Positions 7,082-14,903 of a stretch of 29,737 nt of DNA are shown here, piece by piece. The notes under the pieces were generated by a model. The model saw nothing but the letters and a program-made list of their open reading frames with translations, was not told where the DNA came from and searched no databases. The translations under genes and the position numbers were made by a program. Numbering within the stretch: position 1 is the first letter of the stretch; each line of letters opens with the position of its first letter. The stretch comes from a virus, in the IMG/VR virus record IMGVR_UViG_3300030294_000134, positions 1 through 29,737 of that record, one strand, 5' to 3'.

Positions 7082-7486
7082 ATGGAAAAAGTAAAAATGC
7101 CAACAAGCGATATTATTTTGGATGTATTGGTTAAGGAGTTCGGGGTCGAGAATATCGATGTCAAAGACCCACTCGAGATTGAAAGATATATCGAGAAGTT
7201 GAGTGATGAGTGCATTATTAGTTTTAGTTATGATGTTATTCAAAATACCGGAACACAATGGCAACAGGTGGTCGTTTATTCTTCCGATTTAGGTTTATTA
7301 TTAACAAGACATCGTGCTAAGACTGATAAATTGACGACAACTTGTCACGGGAAATCAATCATCTTGGATGGTGATGCCCTCGGGGAATTCGATGACATCG
7401 ATGAGATGATTGGTCGGATTATAAATTGGGAGATTGATGCTCGTGAATTGTTGGAGGTCTTGGATGATGTCACAATTAAAGTTTAA
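7082..7486 (+). CDS. Hypothetical protein
   Basis: 134 residues, acidic, alpha/beta. Notable segments are IISFSYDVIQNTG, QQVVVYSSDLGLLL and an acidic C-terminal helix (DDIDEMIGRIINWEIDARELLEVLDD). No signature recognised. It is in the small-gene operon with a 4-nt gap to the next gene. Confidence 0.55.
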   Translation: MEKVKMPTSDIILDVLVKEFGVENIDVKDPLEIERYIEKLSDECIISFSYDVIQNTGTQWQQVVVYSSDLGLLLTRHRAKTDKLTTTCHGKSIILDGDALGEFDDIDEMIGRIINWEIDARELLEVLDDVTIKV

Positions 7487-7490
7487 TTTT

Positions 7491-7718
7491 ATGTTTTATC
7501 AAAAAATAAGAGAGTGCGATGATAGTGGGAAATTCAAAGCAAAATATAAAGTTGGTGATGTTGTCTTGGGTCGCAGAGTGTTTGGCGTTTATGTTGGCTA
7601 TAATATTCATCTCAACGAGGCGGTGATTATTGCATGGAGATATGAGGGCGAGGGCGAGAGTGTTCCTTTGTTATTTACAGACCAAGCGACATTGGTTAGG
7701 AGAGATTATAAAAATTAA
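7491..7718 (+). CDS. Small hypothetical protein
   Basis: 75 residues from ATG 7491; the frame extends back to 7434 within the previous gene. It contains KYKVGDVVLGRRVFGVYVGY and EGESVPLLFTDQATLVRR, the alternating pattern of a small beta-barrel (SH3-like). No family recognised. It is followed at 10 nt by the next gene. Confidence 0.55.
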   Translation: MFYQKIRECDDSGKFKAKYKVGDVVLGRRVFGVYVGYNIHLNEAVIIAWRYEGEGESVPLLFTDQATLVRRDYKN

Positions 7719-7728
7719 ATTTTATTTT

Positions 7729-8097
7729 ATGGAATTCACTAAAAAAGAAGATTTGGAAAAATTACAACCAAGTCTATTGGTTCGAGAGGCGGATTTAATT
7801 ATCAAATTTGTTAATGAGGCTCGTGAGCAGTTGAAAGTTATTAAGAATTTACTTGATAGCCACGAGGGTCAAACTGGCCAAAGGTTTTATGAGGGCGATT
7901 TACTGATGGAGTCCGATCGTGAAATGTTAAAAAAGGCTATTGGTTATATTGTTGCATTAGATGAAGTGACCGAAGAAAAGATTGATGAGTGGAGAACATC
8001 ATCGGATTTAATTTTAGAGATTGGGGATTTCTATAACCTCATCGAAAATGACAATGAATTACGACCCTATTTATCGGGGAAAAATAGTGTTGCGTAG
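7729..8097 (+). CDS. Hypothetical helical protein
   Basis: 122 residues from ATG 7729. Almost wholly helical and charged: FTKKEDLEKLQPSLLVREAD, ADLIIKFVNEAREQLKVIKN and TEEKIDEWRTSSDLILEIGD. No family recognised. Last gene of the early operon; its stop at 8097 overlaps the next promoter region. Confidence 0.55.
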   Translation: MEFTKKEDLEKLQPSLLVREADLIIKFVNEAREQLKVIKNLLDSHEGQTGQRFYEGDLLMESDREMLKKAIGYIVALDEVTEEKIDEWRTSSDLILEIGDFYNLIENDNELRPYLSGKNSVA

Positions 8098-8118
8098 GTT
8101 TATAAAATAGTGTATAAT
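8090..8118 (+). promoter_or_regulatory. Early-class promoter A2 before recombination operon
   Basis: TTGCGT at 8090-8095 and TATAAT at 8113-8118, 17-bp spacing, with TG upstream of the -10 and the shared element GGTTTATAAAATA in the spacer. It drives the LexA-like gene at 8148 and the recombination genes after it; the -35 lies in the end of the previous gene. Confidence 0.75.
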
Positions 8119-8147
8119 ACTAACATAATAATTAACAGGGAAGATTT

Positions 8148-8393
8148 ATGATTACAGCTAAAATGCCATTAACAAATCGAGAAGAAGATATATTCGCTTA
8201 CATTCTCGGTTATGTTGTTGATTGGGGTTATAGCCCGACTCGGCAAGAGATTGCGACAAAGTTTGAGATGACCCCTCCGGGTGCTCAAAAGTTTGTTCAA
8301 GCATTGGCCGATAAGGGTCGCATTCGATTACGAAAAGAGAGAGGCAAGGAGAGAAGTAATCGAAATATAATCATCATCGAAAGAGAAAAATAA
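8148..8393 (+). CDS. LexA-type DNA-binding domain protein
   Basis: 81 residues. LTNREEDIFAYILGYVVDWG followed by YSPTRQEIATKFEMTPPGAQKFVQAL and KGRIR matches the N-terminal winged helix of LexA. The C-terminal Ser-Lys autoprotease domain is absent, so it cannot be cleaved by RecA like LexA. It is the first gene after promoter A2 and has a purine-rich site (AGGGA) about 9 nt before its ATG. It probably regulates the recombination operon or competes with host LexA at SOS operators. The C-terminal tail is basic (RKERGKERSNRN). Confidence 0.8.
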   Translation: MITAKMPLTNREEDIFAYILGYVVDWGYSPTRQEIATKFEMTPPGAQKFVQALADKGRIRLRKERGKERSNRNIIIIEREK

Positions 8394-8417
8394 TTTAATT
8401 AAATAAACAACAATCTT

Positions 8418-9314
8418 ATGACTAAGGTCAAGGCAAAAGCAGTTGTTAAAAAAACTGCTAAGAAGAAAACTGTGCAGGTCAAACCAGTTTCTTCAAACAA
8501 GGAGGGTAGAGTTCACGAGGGGGAGATGATTGTTTTTAGTCCGGTTAATCCTAGCCAGTCTTTCGTGGTGGCATCGGAGATGGCGGATGATGATGCAATC
8601 GAGGCCGAATTAACAGGCAAGGCAGTCGAGAGTTATGTTTACTCATTCAAGGAGGGCGGAAAGACTGTCACCGGTCTTACTGTTTCGGGAGTCAATGAGA
8701 TGGCCCGATTACTTACCAAGAAAAAAGACTCGGGGATTAAAATTCGCATCGTTCCCGATAGTATTAAAATAGACACAAATGCCGAACAAGAGGGTCAAAA
8801 GGGAATTAGTGTCATCTTAATTGCGGAGAATATGTTATCGGGTGAAACTGCTATCGGTGCTAAGTTCGAACCATTCACAAAGAAAGGCGGAAAGAGTGGC
8901 AACTACCCAAATTCTTTCGCATTAGAAAAGGCAGTCAGTAAGGCTGAAAGAAATGCTAAAAGAAAATTGATACCGGAAAAGGTCGCAATCGAAATGATAA
9001 ACAAATTTATCAAGACGAGTGGTTCAACTGAATTGCCATCACAACCTCAAATCGGGTCGCATGGTTTTATACCAAGCACCACCAAAGAAATCGCACCAGT
9101 CGATTACTACACGAAGTTAATCACTATGATTGCTAAGGAGTGTAATGTTAAAATAATCAACGGAACAATCTCAAAAGAAGATGGCAAGAAGATGATTGAG
9201 AAGTTTAATGATTTAACGGGGTCGCAGTTGGCAAGTTTCAAACTAACTCAAGATGAGGCAAAGGGTTTATTATTCGATTTATTGAATTGCCCAGTCTTTA
9301 TCAATAAGAAATAA
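8418..9314 (+). CDS. Candidate Rad52-like ssDNA annealing protein
   Basis: 298 residues. Residues 1-20 are a Lys/Ala/Val-rich tail. Residues about 60-200 form one domain with beta segments (VESYVYSFKEGGKTVTGLTV, then GISVILIAENMLSGETAIGA) and a conserved-looking helix NSFALEKAVSKAERNAKRKL. That beta-sheet plus Ala/Lys helix recalls Rad52/ERF-type annealing proteins. The C-terminal 70 residues form a separate helical domain. The next gene is a PD-(D/E)XK exonuclease, and phage annealing proteins and exonucleases usually travel in pairs. The family call is inference; the sequence does not carry a signature I can name firmly. It may also be another phage recombination or helicase-loading factor. 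Confidence 0.55.
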   Translation: MTKVKAKAVVKKTAKKKTVQVKPVSSNKEGRVHEGEMIVFSPVNPSQSFVVASEMADDDAIEAELTGKAVESYVYSFKEGGKTVTGLTVSGVNEMARLLTKKKDSGIKIRIVPDSIKIDTNAEQEGQKGISVILIAENMLSGETAIGAKFEPFTKKGGKSGNYPNSFALEKAVSKAERNAKRKLIPEKVAIEMINKFIKTSGSTELPSQPQIGSHGFIPSTTKEIAPVDYYTKLITMIAKECNVKIINGTISKEDGKKMIEKFNDLTGSQLASFKLTQDEAKGLLFDLLNCPVFINKK

Positions 9315-9318
9315 CCAT

Positions 9319-10101
9319 ATGGCTAAATTAGAGAAGATACCAACTCGCACATTTACACTTTACGATGGCAGGGTCACAATCGATTTCTATGAGAAATACG
9401 GAAATTATAAGCATGTCTATATTCGCCGAGATAATGGAGAATGGCTCAAGTCGGTCACTAAGGCAATAAGCATTCTAAATAAACCCGCCTTAATCCCTTG
9501 GGCTTGTAAAATGATGGAGGAAAAAATCTTTTTCATCCTTGATACAATCGGAAAGATTACTCGGCCAGATATTACGATGGCGAAAAATGCTCATCGGGAA
9601 TTCAAAGACAAGGCGGCCGATAAGGGAACAATGGCTCACGATCTAATTAGTGAATATATAAAATTCAAACTAAAAGAGATTAAGAAGATGCCACCGATGC
9701 CGGAGGATGATGAAGTTAAAAATTGCTATCTCGCATTTAGAGATTGGGAAACTACTCACAAAGTCAAGTTCGTTTCAACTGAAAAATTGGTCTATTCGGA
9801 AAAATATAATTTCGTTGGAACTCTTGATTGTGTGGCCATCGTTGATGGGGAATTCTGTTTAATCGATTTTAAGACCTCAAACGGAATTTACCACGATTAT
9901 ATTTATCAAGTTAGTGGTTATGGAATTGCTTACGAAGAAGAATTGAAAAAAACTTTTGACCGGAACTGGATTGTTCGTTTCGGTAAAGACACAGGAGAGT
10001 TCGAGGCTAAGCCTTTTCAAACCGATGCCAAACTTCAAAAGGCTTTCCTCTCTTGTTTATATTTAGTGATGATTGAGGATGATGTTAAAAAATTATTATA
10101 A
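9319..10101 (+). CDS. PD-(D/E)XK exonuclease, RecB/Cas4-like
   Basis: 260 residues. Helix with His107 (GTMAHDLISEYI), Asp170 in FVGTLDCVAIVDG, then Asp183 and Lys185 in LIDFKTS, and Gln197/Tyr201 in YQVSGYGIAYEEE (QxxxY). This is the complete order of the RecB/Cas4-like nuclease family. No Cys cluster is present, so no iron-sulphur centre as in Cas4. The enzyme likely degrades 5' or 3' strands to make single-stranded DNA for the neighbouring annealing protein. The ATG follows the upstream stop by 4 nt. Confidence 0.88.
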   Translation: MAKLEKIPTRTFTLYDGRVTIDFYEKYGNYKHVYIRRDNGEWLKSVTKAISILNKPALIPWACKMMEEKIFFILDTIGKITRPDITMAKNAHREFKDKAADKGTMAHDLISEYIKFKLKEIKKMPPMPEDDEVKNCYLAFRDWETTHKVKFVSTEKLVYSEKYNFVGTLDCVAIVDGEFCLIDFKTSNGIYHDYIYQVSGYGIAYEEELKKTFDRNWIVRFGKDTGEFEAKPFQTDAKLQKAFLSCLYLVMIEDDVKKLL

Positions 10102-10116
10102 TTAAATATCAAATCT

Positions 10117-10656
10117 ATGACTAAGGTAAAAGCAGTCGCAACCAAAAAAGTTGCAAAAAAAGAGAAAGAGTTTCTAACCGAAGCAACTATCAAGCCAAGT
10201 GAAAAAATCACTTGCAAATTTCAATTAAGACAAATCGCTTGGAAACAGAATGAACTCGGGTGGTCATTATCTCTAAGTGTTGTCGCTAAATTAGATAAAG
10301 CCTTTCTAAATTATCAAGGCAGATTTGAATTCGATGATGAGCCTTATTTAGAAAGAATTGAAAAAGCAGAAACAAACAAGTTGCGCGTTTCTCGAGATAA
10401 CAAGTTATTCAAAGAAGAAAAGGATGCCGATATTCAAAACTGCATCGATACCATCAACAACATCAAGGAGGAGATGGAAAAGATGTCGGGTAAATGCCCA
10501 GAGATTGAATTCGGTGGCACTATCACCAAAGTCGATTGGGCGGGTTCTAACCCATCCATCACGATCATAGTTAATGACGATGTGGTCGAGTTATTAAACA
10601 AGGTTAAAACCTTTATGGGGAATTACCGTTTAATCCTCGTTCCAGTCATCAAATAG
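10117..10656 (+). CDS. Hypothetical protein of recombination operon
   Basis: 179 residues. A Lys/Ala/Val-rich N-tail (MTKVKAVATKKVAKKEK) closely resembles the tail of the 8418 protein. Residues 30-100 are beta-rich (CKFQLRQIAWKQNELGWSLS). A helix with ADIQNCIDTINNIKEEMEK follows, then beta segments IEFGGTITKVDWAG and PSITIIVNDD. No family recognised. Its place between the exonuclease and SSB implies a DNA-transaction partner. Confidence 0.6.
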   Translation: MTKVKAVATKKVAKKEKEFLTEATIKPSEKITCKFQLRQIAWKQNELGWSLSLSVVAKLDKAFLNYQGRFEFDDEPYLERIEKAETNKLRVSRDNKLFKEEKDADIQNCIDTINNIKEEMEKMSGKCPEIEFGGTITKVDWAGSNPSITIIVNDDVVELLNKVKTFMGNYRLILVPVIK

Positions 10657-10657
10657 T

Positions 10658-11188
10658 ATGGGAAAAATACTGATGATGAAAAGTGATGAGTTGAATGATG
10701 GCCAGAGAAAACTATTGCTCGATTTCATAAAAGAAAACGAAATCAAATATCACATCGCAGATGGCTCGGAAGAAAAATGTTTATGTTGTGGCCGGAAATC
10801 CGGTGCAAGAAAAATTGCTTTCTTTGCTGATATGGCCAGAGCTTTGCATAAAGTTTGGAAGTGGTGCGATGAGAGAAAAGTTTATGAGTTCAATCGAAAA
10901 GAAATTAAGCACCTATTCACGAATGAAAACCAGAGTGCAAGATTTGGAGATTGGATTTTATTCGGGGGATTAGTTTATCGGCCGAGTGGAAAGGGGAAAG
11001 GTGAATATGGATTAAACCTTGAGAGAGTCCGTCAATTTTTCAATAATGAGTTATTGATACCTACCATCATCGAGAAAAAGAAAGTCGATGGCAAAATGGA
11101 GTATATCAAAACCAATCCGAAAAACTTGAAAGATATGCCGGAGTTGAAAGATTTACTCACACCTCAAGGAAATTATAAATTATTTTAA
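10658..11188 (+). CDS. Hypothetical protein with CLCCGRKSGARK motif
   Basis: 176 residues. Residues 42-53 (CLCCGRKSGARK) hold a Cys cluster but no second pair is obvious, so a zinc site is only possible. A helical region with FFADMARALHKVWKWCDERK is followed by EIKHLFTNENQSARFGDW, which looks like a winged-helix segment. The C-terminal part is basic (TIIEKKKVDGKMEYIKTN). It starts 2 nt after the previous stop. Similar DNA-metabolism genes often encode replication or recombination helpers; the function is unknown. Confidence 0.6.
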   Translation: MGKILMMKSDELNDGQRKLLLDFIKENEIKYHIADGSEEKCLCCGRKSGARKIAFFADMARALHKVWKWCDERKVYEFNRKEIKHLFTNENQSARFGDWILFGGLVYRPSGKGKGEYGLNLERVRQFFNNELLIPTIIEKKKVDGKMEYIKTNPKNLKDMPELKDLLTPQGNYKLF

Positions 11189-11198
11189 TATTACGACT

Positions 11199-11624
11199 AT
11201 GAACAAAGTCATTTTAATTGGAAATCTAGCGAGAGATGTTGAAGTTAAGGCAACCCCATCGGGTCAACATGTGGCACAAACATCAATCGCAGTTAGTGAT
11301 AATTACACAGACAAAAGCGGAGTGTTGCAGAAAGTCACATATTTCGTCAATTTAGTTATTTGGGGGAAACCTGCTGACACATTCGCTAATTATTTATCTA
11401 AGGGGAAGAAAGTCGCTATCGAGGGGAAGATTGTCACTCGTGACTATCAAAATAATGAGGGGAAAAAAGTTTATGTCACGGAGGTGGTTGTTAGCAATTT
11501 CGAATTCTTAACACCTAAGCCGGATGCCGGTGGCCAATCGGTAGCACCATCAAATTTTGATGCACCCGTCACAGTCGATGAGGGGGAAGACCAAGAGATA
11601 AGAGTTGAAAACATCCCATTCTAA
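11199..11624 (+). CDS. ssb: Single-stranded DNA-binding protein
   Basis: 141 residues, near the usual phage SSB length. An OB fold covers residues 1-105: MNKVILIGNLARDVEVKATP, then VTYFVNLVIWGKPADTFANY and GKKVAIEGKIVTRDYQN. The C-terminus is disordered and acidic, ending in ENIPF, the conserved tip used to recruit partner proteins. It coats single-stranded DNA during replication and recombination. It follows the exonuclease and probable annealing genes in one operon. Confidence 0.95.
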   Translation: MNKVILIGNLARDVEVKATPSGQHVAQTSIAVSDNYTDKSGVLQKVTYFVNLVIWGKPADTFANYLSKGKKVAIEGKIVTRDYQNNEGKKVYVTEVVVSNFEFLTPKPDAGGQSVAPSNFDAPVTVDEGEDQEIRVENIPF

Positions 11625-11628
11625 ATAT

Positions 11629-12330
11629 ATGCCTCCAAAAAAAGCTATTGTTAAAAAGCCGGTTGTCAAAAAAGACAAACCGGTGGCCGAGGTCAAGGAA
11701 ACTGAAAGAGAAATTTGTGGGGTGAAGATTAGTAAAATTCGAAAATCATATTTCGAAAAACAACTCGAGGATTTGATTAACGGAATTCAAGCATCGGGAA
11801 GTGTCACGGAGGAGGAAGTCGGGGAATTGGGTTTATACCTTGAAAGTTTAAGAACCGAGAATATGTCAGTCGTTGAGAGAGTGCTTTCGGTGTTCGGTGG
11901 TTCAATCATCTCGGGCGGAGAGAATGGAAACCCTCCATCGGTTGAAGAATTAAGAGCCGGGCTGAATGATGATGAGTGGAGAGAAAAAGCAGACAAGGCT
12001 TATAATTACATAGAGGAAACTTTAACCACGATCAGAACAACCATCTCCGATAAAAAAGCATTCAATTCAAGTTTTTGGTCAGACCAATCCGTTGTCTTTC
12101 TTTCAATGCAGGGAGTTATCGATAAGGACTTAATCTATAAGGAACAACAATATCGAGCAAGGTTGACCGAGATTATCGACAAACACGGAATGAGTCGAGC
12201 TCAAGCAGAGGAGAGGGCTAAGCTAACCGCAGAATATTTCAAATGGCAGGATGTCACTAAGTTGGCAAAACGCATTGAAGAATTCTACACCTTTGCAAGA
12301 CGAAAGGATGATGAAACTAACCATCGCTAA
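11629..12330 (+). CDS. Hypothetical protein with basic N-tail
   Basis: 233 residues from ATG 11629; an open frame back to 11605 overlaps ssb. It begins with a Lys/Pro/Val tail (PPKKAIVKKPVVKKDKP) and then is mostly helical (FEKQLEDLINGIQ, EEWREKADKAYNYIEE-type segments, TKLAKRIEEFYTFARRK). No signature is recognised. The gene is in the recombination operon directly after ssb. Confidence 0.6.
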   Translation: MPPKKAIVKKPVVKKDKPVAEVKETEREICGVKISKIRKSYFEKQLEDLINGIQASGSVTEEEVGELGLYLESLRTENMSVVERVLSVFGGSIISGGENGNPPSVEELRAGLNDDEWREKADKAYNYIEETLTTIRTTISDKKAFNSSFWSDQSVVFLSMQGVIDKDLIYKEQQYRARLTEIIDKHGMSRAQAEERAKLTAEYFKWQDVTKLAKRIEEFYTFARRKDDETNHR

Positions 12331-12331
12331 T

Positions 12332-12646
12332 ATGCTACAATTCAAAGATTTTCAGCATGCAATTACAGATGATAGAGAATTTTATTATTCGTTTGAGAAA
12401 AATGGTTATGAGATTTGCCTCGAGCAATGTTTAAGTGGATTTTGTGTCGCAATTTATAAGTTCGGGCCGGATGAGAAAATCTCCGGCCTCGTAGAACCAA
12501 AGAGATGCACCGAGTTTGATTTTGCGGGTCGGAAATATCATTATTCTTTTGGAACAGACGGACTTAAAAAGGGCGAGGCAAATATGGTAAGATTACGGGC
12601 GATGAAGTTCGCAAACATCTTTTATAAAAAATATTTAACGATCTAA
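12332..12646 (+). CDS. Hypothetical protein
   Basis: 104 residues from ATG 12332, one base after the previous stop; ATGs at 12308 and 12311 in the same frame would overlap that gene. Segments: FYYSFEKNGYEICLEQCLSG, CVAIYKFGPDEKISG and FAGRKYHYSF suggest a small beta-rich fold with a C-terminal helix. Three Cys residues are near each other but not in a zinc-like order. No family recognised. Confidence 0.5.
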   Translation: MLQFKDFQHAITDDREFYYSFEKNGYEICLEQCLSGFCVAIYKFGPDEKISGLVEPKRCTEFDFAGRKYHYSFGTDGLKKGEANMVRLRAMKFANIFYKKYLTI

Positions 12647-12652
12647 AATTTT

Positions 12653-13369
12653 ATGCAGGTCAAGCAAAAAAAAGAAGTCGCACCTATCAAGGAAAAAGGT
12701 GTCACTCTTATGGAAATCCAAAAGGACAGTAGTTCGATGATGGCTAAGGTCAAGAGTTTGAAAATTAAAAACACAGATGATAATCGAGAGGCGATTATTG
12801 TTCTATCATCAATTGTTGCTAGAAAAAAGAGAGTTGAAGAATTGAGGCAGTTTTTTGTTAAGCCATTGAATGACCAAGTTAGTGCAATCAATGCTGAATT
12901 CAAAGGTGCATCGACACCATTGACGGAGATGGAGGCGATAGTCAAAACTGAACTGGTTAGATATTCAACGGAGGAGGAAAAGAAATTAGCAATCGCGAGA
13001 AAAAAGCAAGAAGAAAAAGACCGCATCAAATTTGAAAAAGACAAGGCTAAAAGAGATGCTGAATTACTTGCTCAAAAGGAGGCAGGAGAAATTTCAACCA
13101 AAGAATTAAAAGAGGCTCAACGAGAAATTAAGAAAGATGAGTTTGAATTTGATGGCAGTGATTTTCAACAGGCGAAAACTGTTCACACGGAGGCCGGTTC
13201 GGTTAGAATGAAAACAGTCATCGATTTTGAAGTTATCAATCCTAATGATGTGCCAAGAGAATTCTTGATAGTCGATGAAAGACTTATCAGAAAGGCAGTC
13301 GCCTCGGGAGTTCGTGTTATTAAGGGAGTGAATATCTTTGAGAAGAAAGTGCCTAACATCTCGCTATGA
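12653..13369 (+). CDS. Coiled-coil phage protein of recombination module
   Basis: 238 residues. A basic N-terminus is followed by a long coiled coil (about residues 50-150, e.g. RVEELRQFFVKPLNDQVSAI and KKLAIARKKQEEKDRIKFEK). The C-terminal globular part (VRMKTVIDFEVINPNDVPRE to the end) resembles the small C-terminal domain of a coiled-coil protein class often found beside exonuclease and annealing genes in siphoviruses. The exact role of that class is unclear. The last four bases ATGA overlap with the start of the next gene, implying coupled translation. Confidence 0.65.
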   Translation: MQVKQKKEVAPIKEKGVTLMEIQKDSSSMMAKVKSLKIKNTDDNREAIIVLSSIVARKKRVEELRQFFVKPLNDQVSAINAEFKGASTPLTEMEAIVKTELVRYSTEEEKKLAIARKKQEEKDRIKFEKDKAKRDAELLAQKEAGEISTKELKEAQREIKKDEFEFDGSDFQQAKTVHTEAGSVRMKTVIDFEVINPNDVPREFLIVDERLIRKAVASGVRVIKGVNIFEKKVPNISL

Positions 13370-13734
13370 GGCCTATACCGCCCAAATTAAGGGCAGAGAT
13401 TGCCAATGACCCGTTTATGCAGAAATGTATTTACGGGACCATTGGTCGAGGCTGTGAGTGCGAGGGGCGAGTTGAATGGGAACATGCATTTACTTATAAG
13501 GTGCAAATCAATGAGGCTTGGGCCATCGTTCCGGTTTGCACTTATCATCATAGAGGAAAGGGGCTAGATAAGGCCTACAATCAGTTTAGAGCCATTATTC
13601 GTGCCAATGTTGATGATTTAGTCGCAAGGATGCCTAAAACCAACTGGAGGCAGATTGATAGTTATCTAAGAGGCAAATATTCATCTACTCTCAAGGAGGA
13701 AATGACTGATGTCATTAAACCTCCAATCTTATAA
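13366..13734 (+). CDS. HNH/zinc-type protein, NinG-like context
   Basis: 122 residues. Cys30/Cys32 (GRGCECEG), then VEWEHAFTYKV with Glu39-His40, then VPVCTYHHRGKG with Cys58 and His61-His62. This is a compact zinc/HNH arrangement. It starts in the ATGA overlap with the coiled-coil gene and is followed by RusA, so a recombination or DNA-nicking function is likely. The His-Asn-His order is not fully classical, so it may be a structural zinc fold. Confidence 0.65.
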   Translation: MRPIPPKLRAEIANDPFMQKCIYGTIGRGCECEGRVEWEHAFTYKVQINEAWAIVPVCTYHHRGKGLDKAYNQFRAIIRANVDDLVARMPKTNWRQIDSYLRGKYSSTLKEEMTDVIKPPIL

Positions 13735-13757
13735 ACAAAATTTAGCTTGTCAAATTT

Positions 13758-14159
13758 ATGGCTACTATAAACATTATTAGTCCAGTTAGCGTCACCTTGC
13801 CTAGAAAAACAAAGAAAGATAAAAAGATTGCATTGAACATGAACATTTATCGAAACTTAAATTTTATGGTCAATAACCAGATGAAAGTTATTTACCACGA
13901 TCTAATGCAAGACCAATTGGGAAATCTCAAATTAAAGACACCTATCGATTTAAGATTTACTCTCTACAAAGGACAAAATCGAAAGAGTGACAGGGCAAAT
14001 GTTCTGTCGATAGTTGAAAAGTTTTTCTGCGATGCTCTTGTTGAATTTAAGTGCATACCCGATGACAATGATGACTTCATTCGTTCCACCTATTATGAAA
14101 CCGGTGGAGTCGATAGAAGTGACCCCCGTGTCGAGATAGTGGTTTGCCAGAGTTTATAA
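13758..14159 (+). CDS. rusA: RusA-family Holliday junction resolvase
   Basis: 133 residues, typical for RusA. Asp78 and Asn81 (KSDRANVLSIVEKFF), Lys88, Asp92 (CDALVEFKCIPDDNDDF) and Asp102/Asp103 fit the conserved acid cluster that holds the metal. RusA cleaves four-way junctions made during phage recombination and replication, so it complements the exonuclease and annealing genes upstream. Its last codons contain the -35 of the next promoter. Confidence 0.85.
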   Translation: MATINIISPVSVTLPRKTKKDKKIALNMNIYRNLNFMVNNQMKVIYHDLMQDQLGNLKLKTPIDLRFTLYKGQNRKSDRANVLSIVEKFFCDALVEFKCIPDDNDDFIRSTYYETGGVDRSDPRVEIVVCQSL

Positions 14160-14172
14160 AAAAGTGTATAAT
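14144..14172 (+). promoter_or_regulatory. Early-class promoter A3 before replication gene
   Basis: TTGCCA at 14144-14149 and TATAAT at 14167-14172 with 17-bp spacing, TG before the -10 and AGTTTATAAAAAA in the spacer, the same layout as the promoters at 5320 and 8090. The predicted start lies about 4 nt before the ATG at 14183. Confidence 0.75.
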
Positions 14173-14182
14173 ATAAATATAT

Positions 14183-14902
14183 ATGCAAGAGGACAAAGAA
14201 ATTGTTAGACCCAATTTTTGGGCAGTCATTCCCGCAACCGTCAGATATGACAAAAAGGTTGGTTCTACCGCTAAATTGTTATTTGCGGAAATAACAGCAT
14301 TGAGTAATTTCGAGGGCTACTGTTGGGCGAGAAATGATTATTTCGCAAAACTGTTTGACATCTCGGTCACTCAAGTCAGTCGATTGATTTCAAGTTTAGA
14401 GGAAAGAGGATTTATTAAAACAGAAATTCTCCGAGAAGATAAAACTAAGAGAAAGATTTTCTCGTTAATCTCAATCGATGGGATTGTCGGAAGTCCTACT
14501 CAAACAGATGACACCTTGATTGAAAAATTCGACAAGGCGGTTGGAGTATTGCCGGAGGCGATGAAAGAAGAAAGACAAAAGTTCCTTGATTATTTTATGG
14601 CCACCAATGATGGAAGTAAAAAACAACATTGGCAGAAACAGAAAACTTTTTCAATCAAACAGCGATGGGCGACTTGGATTGCTAATGCTCGGAAGTGGGA
14701 GAAACCAAAACCATTGCCATCAGATAAAGAAATTAGTCGGGAGGCTAAAAGAAATTCGGATGAGGTCGCTAGGAATAAAACAGTCGAAGACCAACTCAAG
14801 GAGATGGCTAAGCCTCGCACACCAGAAGAACAGGCTCGAGTTGATAAGCAGTTGGCCGATATGAGAAAAAATCTCGCTAATAAATTTTCATTTGCTAAAT
14901 AA
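14183..14902 (+). CDS. Winged-helix replication initiation protein
   Basis: 239 residues. The N-terminal 100 residues form a winged helix: KLLFAEITALSNFEGYCWAR, then YFAKLFDISVTQVSRLISSLEERGFI. This is the layout of phage replication proteins of the O/DnaD-like type that bind the origin. The middle (about 120-180) has helices with W residues (HWQKQKTFSIKQRWATWIAN), and the C-terminus is a charged coiled segment (EEQARVDKQLADMRKNLANK). Such proteins bind DNA and recruit the host helicase loader. No helicase or polymerase is encoded in this window, so the phage probably uses the host's replication proteins. Confidence 0.8.
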   Translation: MQEDKEIVRPNFWAVIPATVRYDKKVGSTAKLLFAEITALSNFEGYCWARNDYFAKLFDISVTQVSRLISSLEERGFIKTEILREDKTKRKIFSLISIDGIVGSPTQTDDTLIEKFDKAVGVLPEAMKEERQKFLDYFMATNDGSKKQHWQKQKTFSIKQRWATWIANARKWEKPKPLPSDKEISREAKRNSDEVARNKTVEDQLKEMAKPRTPEEQARVDKQLADMRKNLANKFSFAK

Positions 14903-14903
14903 T

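Noticed and set aside
12643-13044. 133-aa frame on the - strand
   Set aside because: Antisense shadow of the coiled-coil gene at 12653; Lys/Glu-rich codons give Phe/Ser-rich antisense frames.
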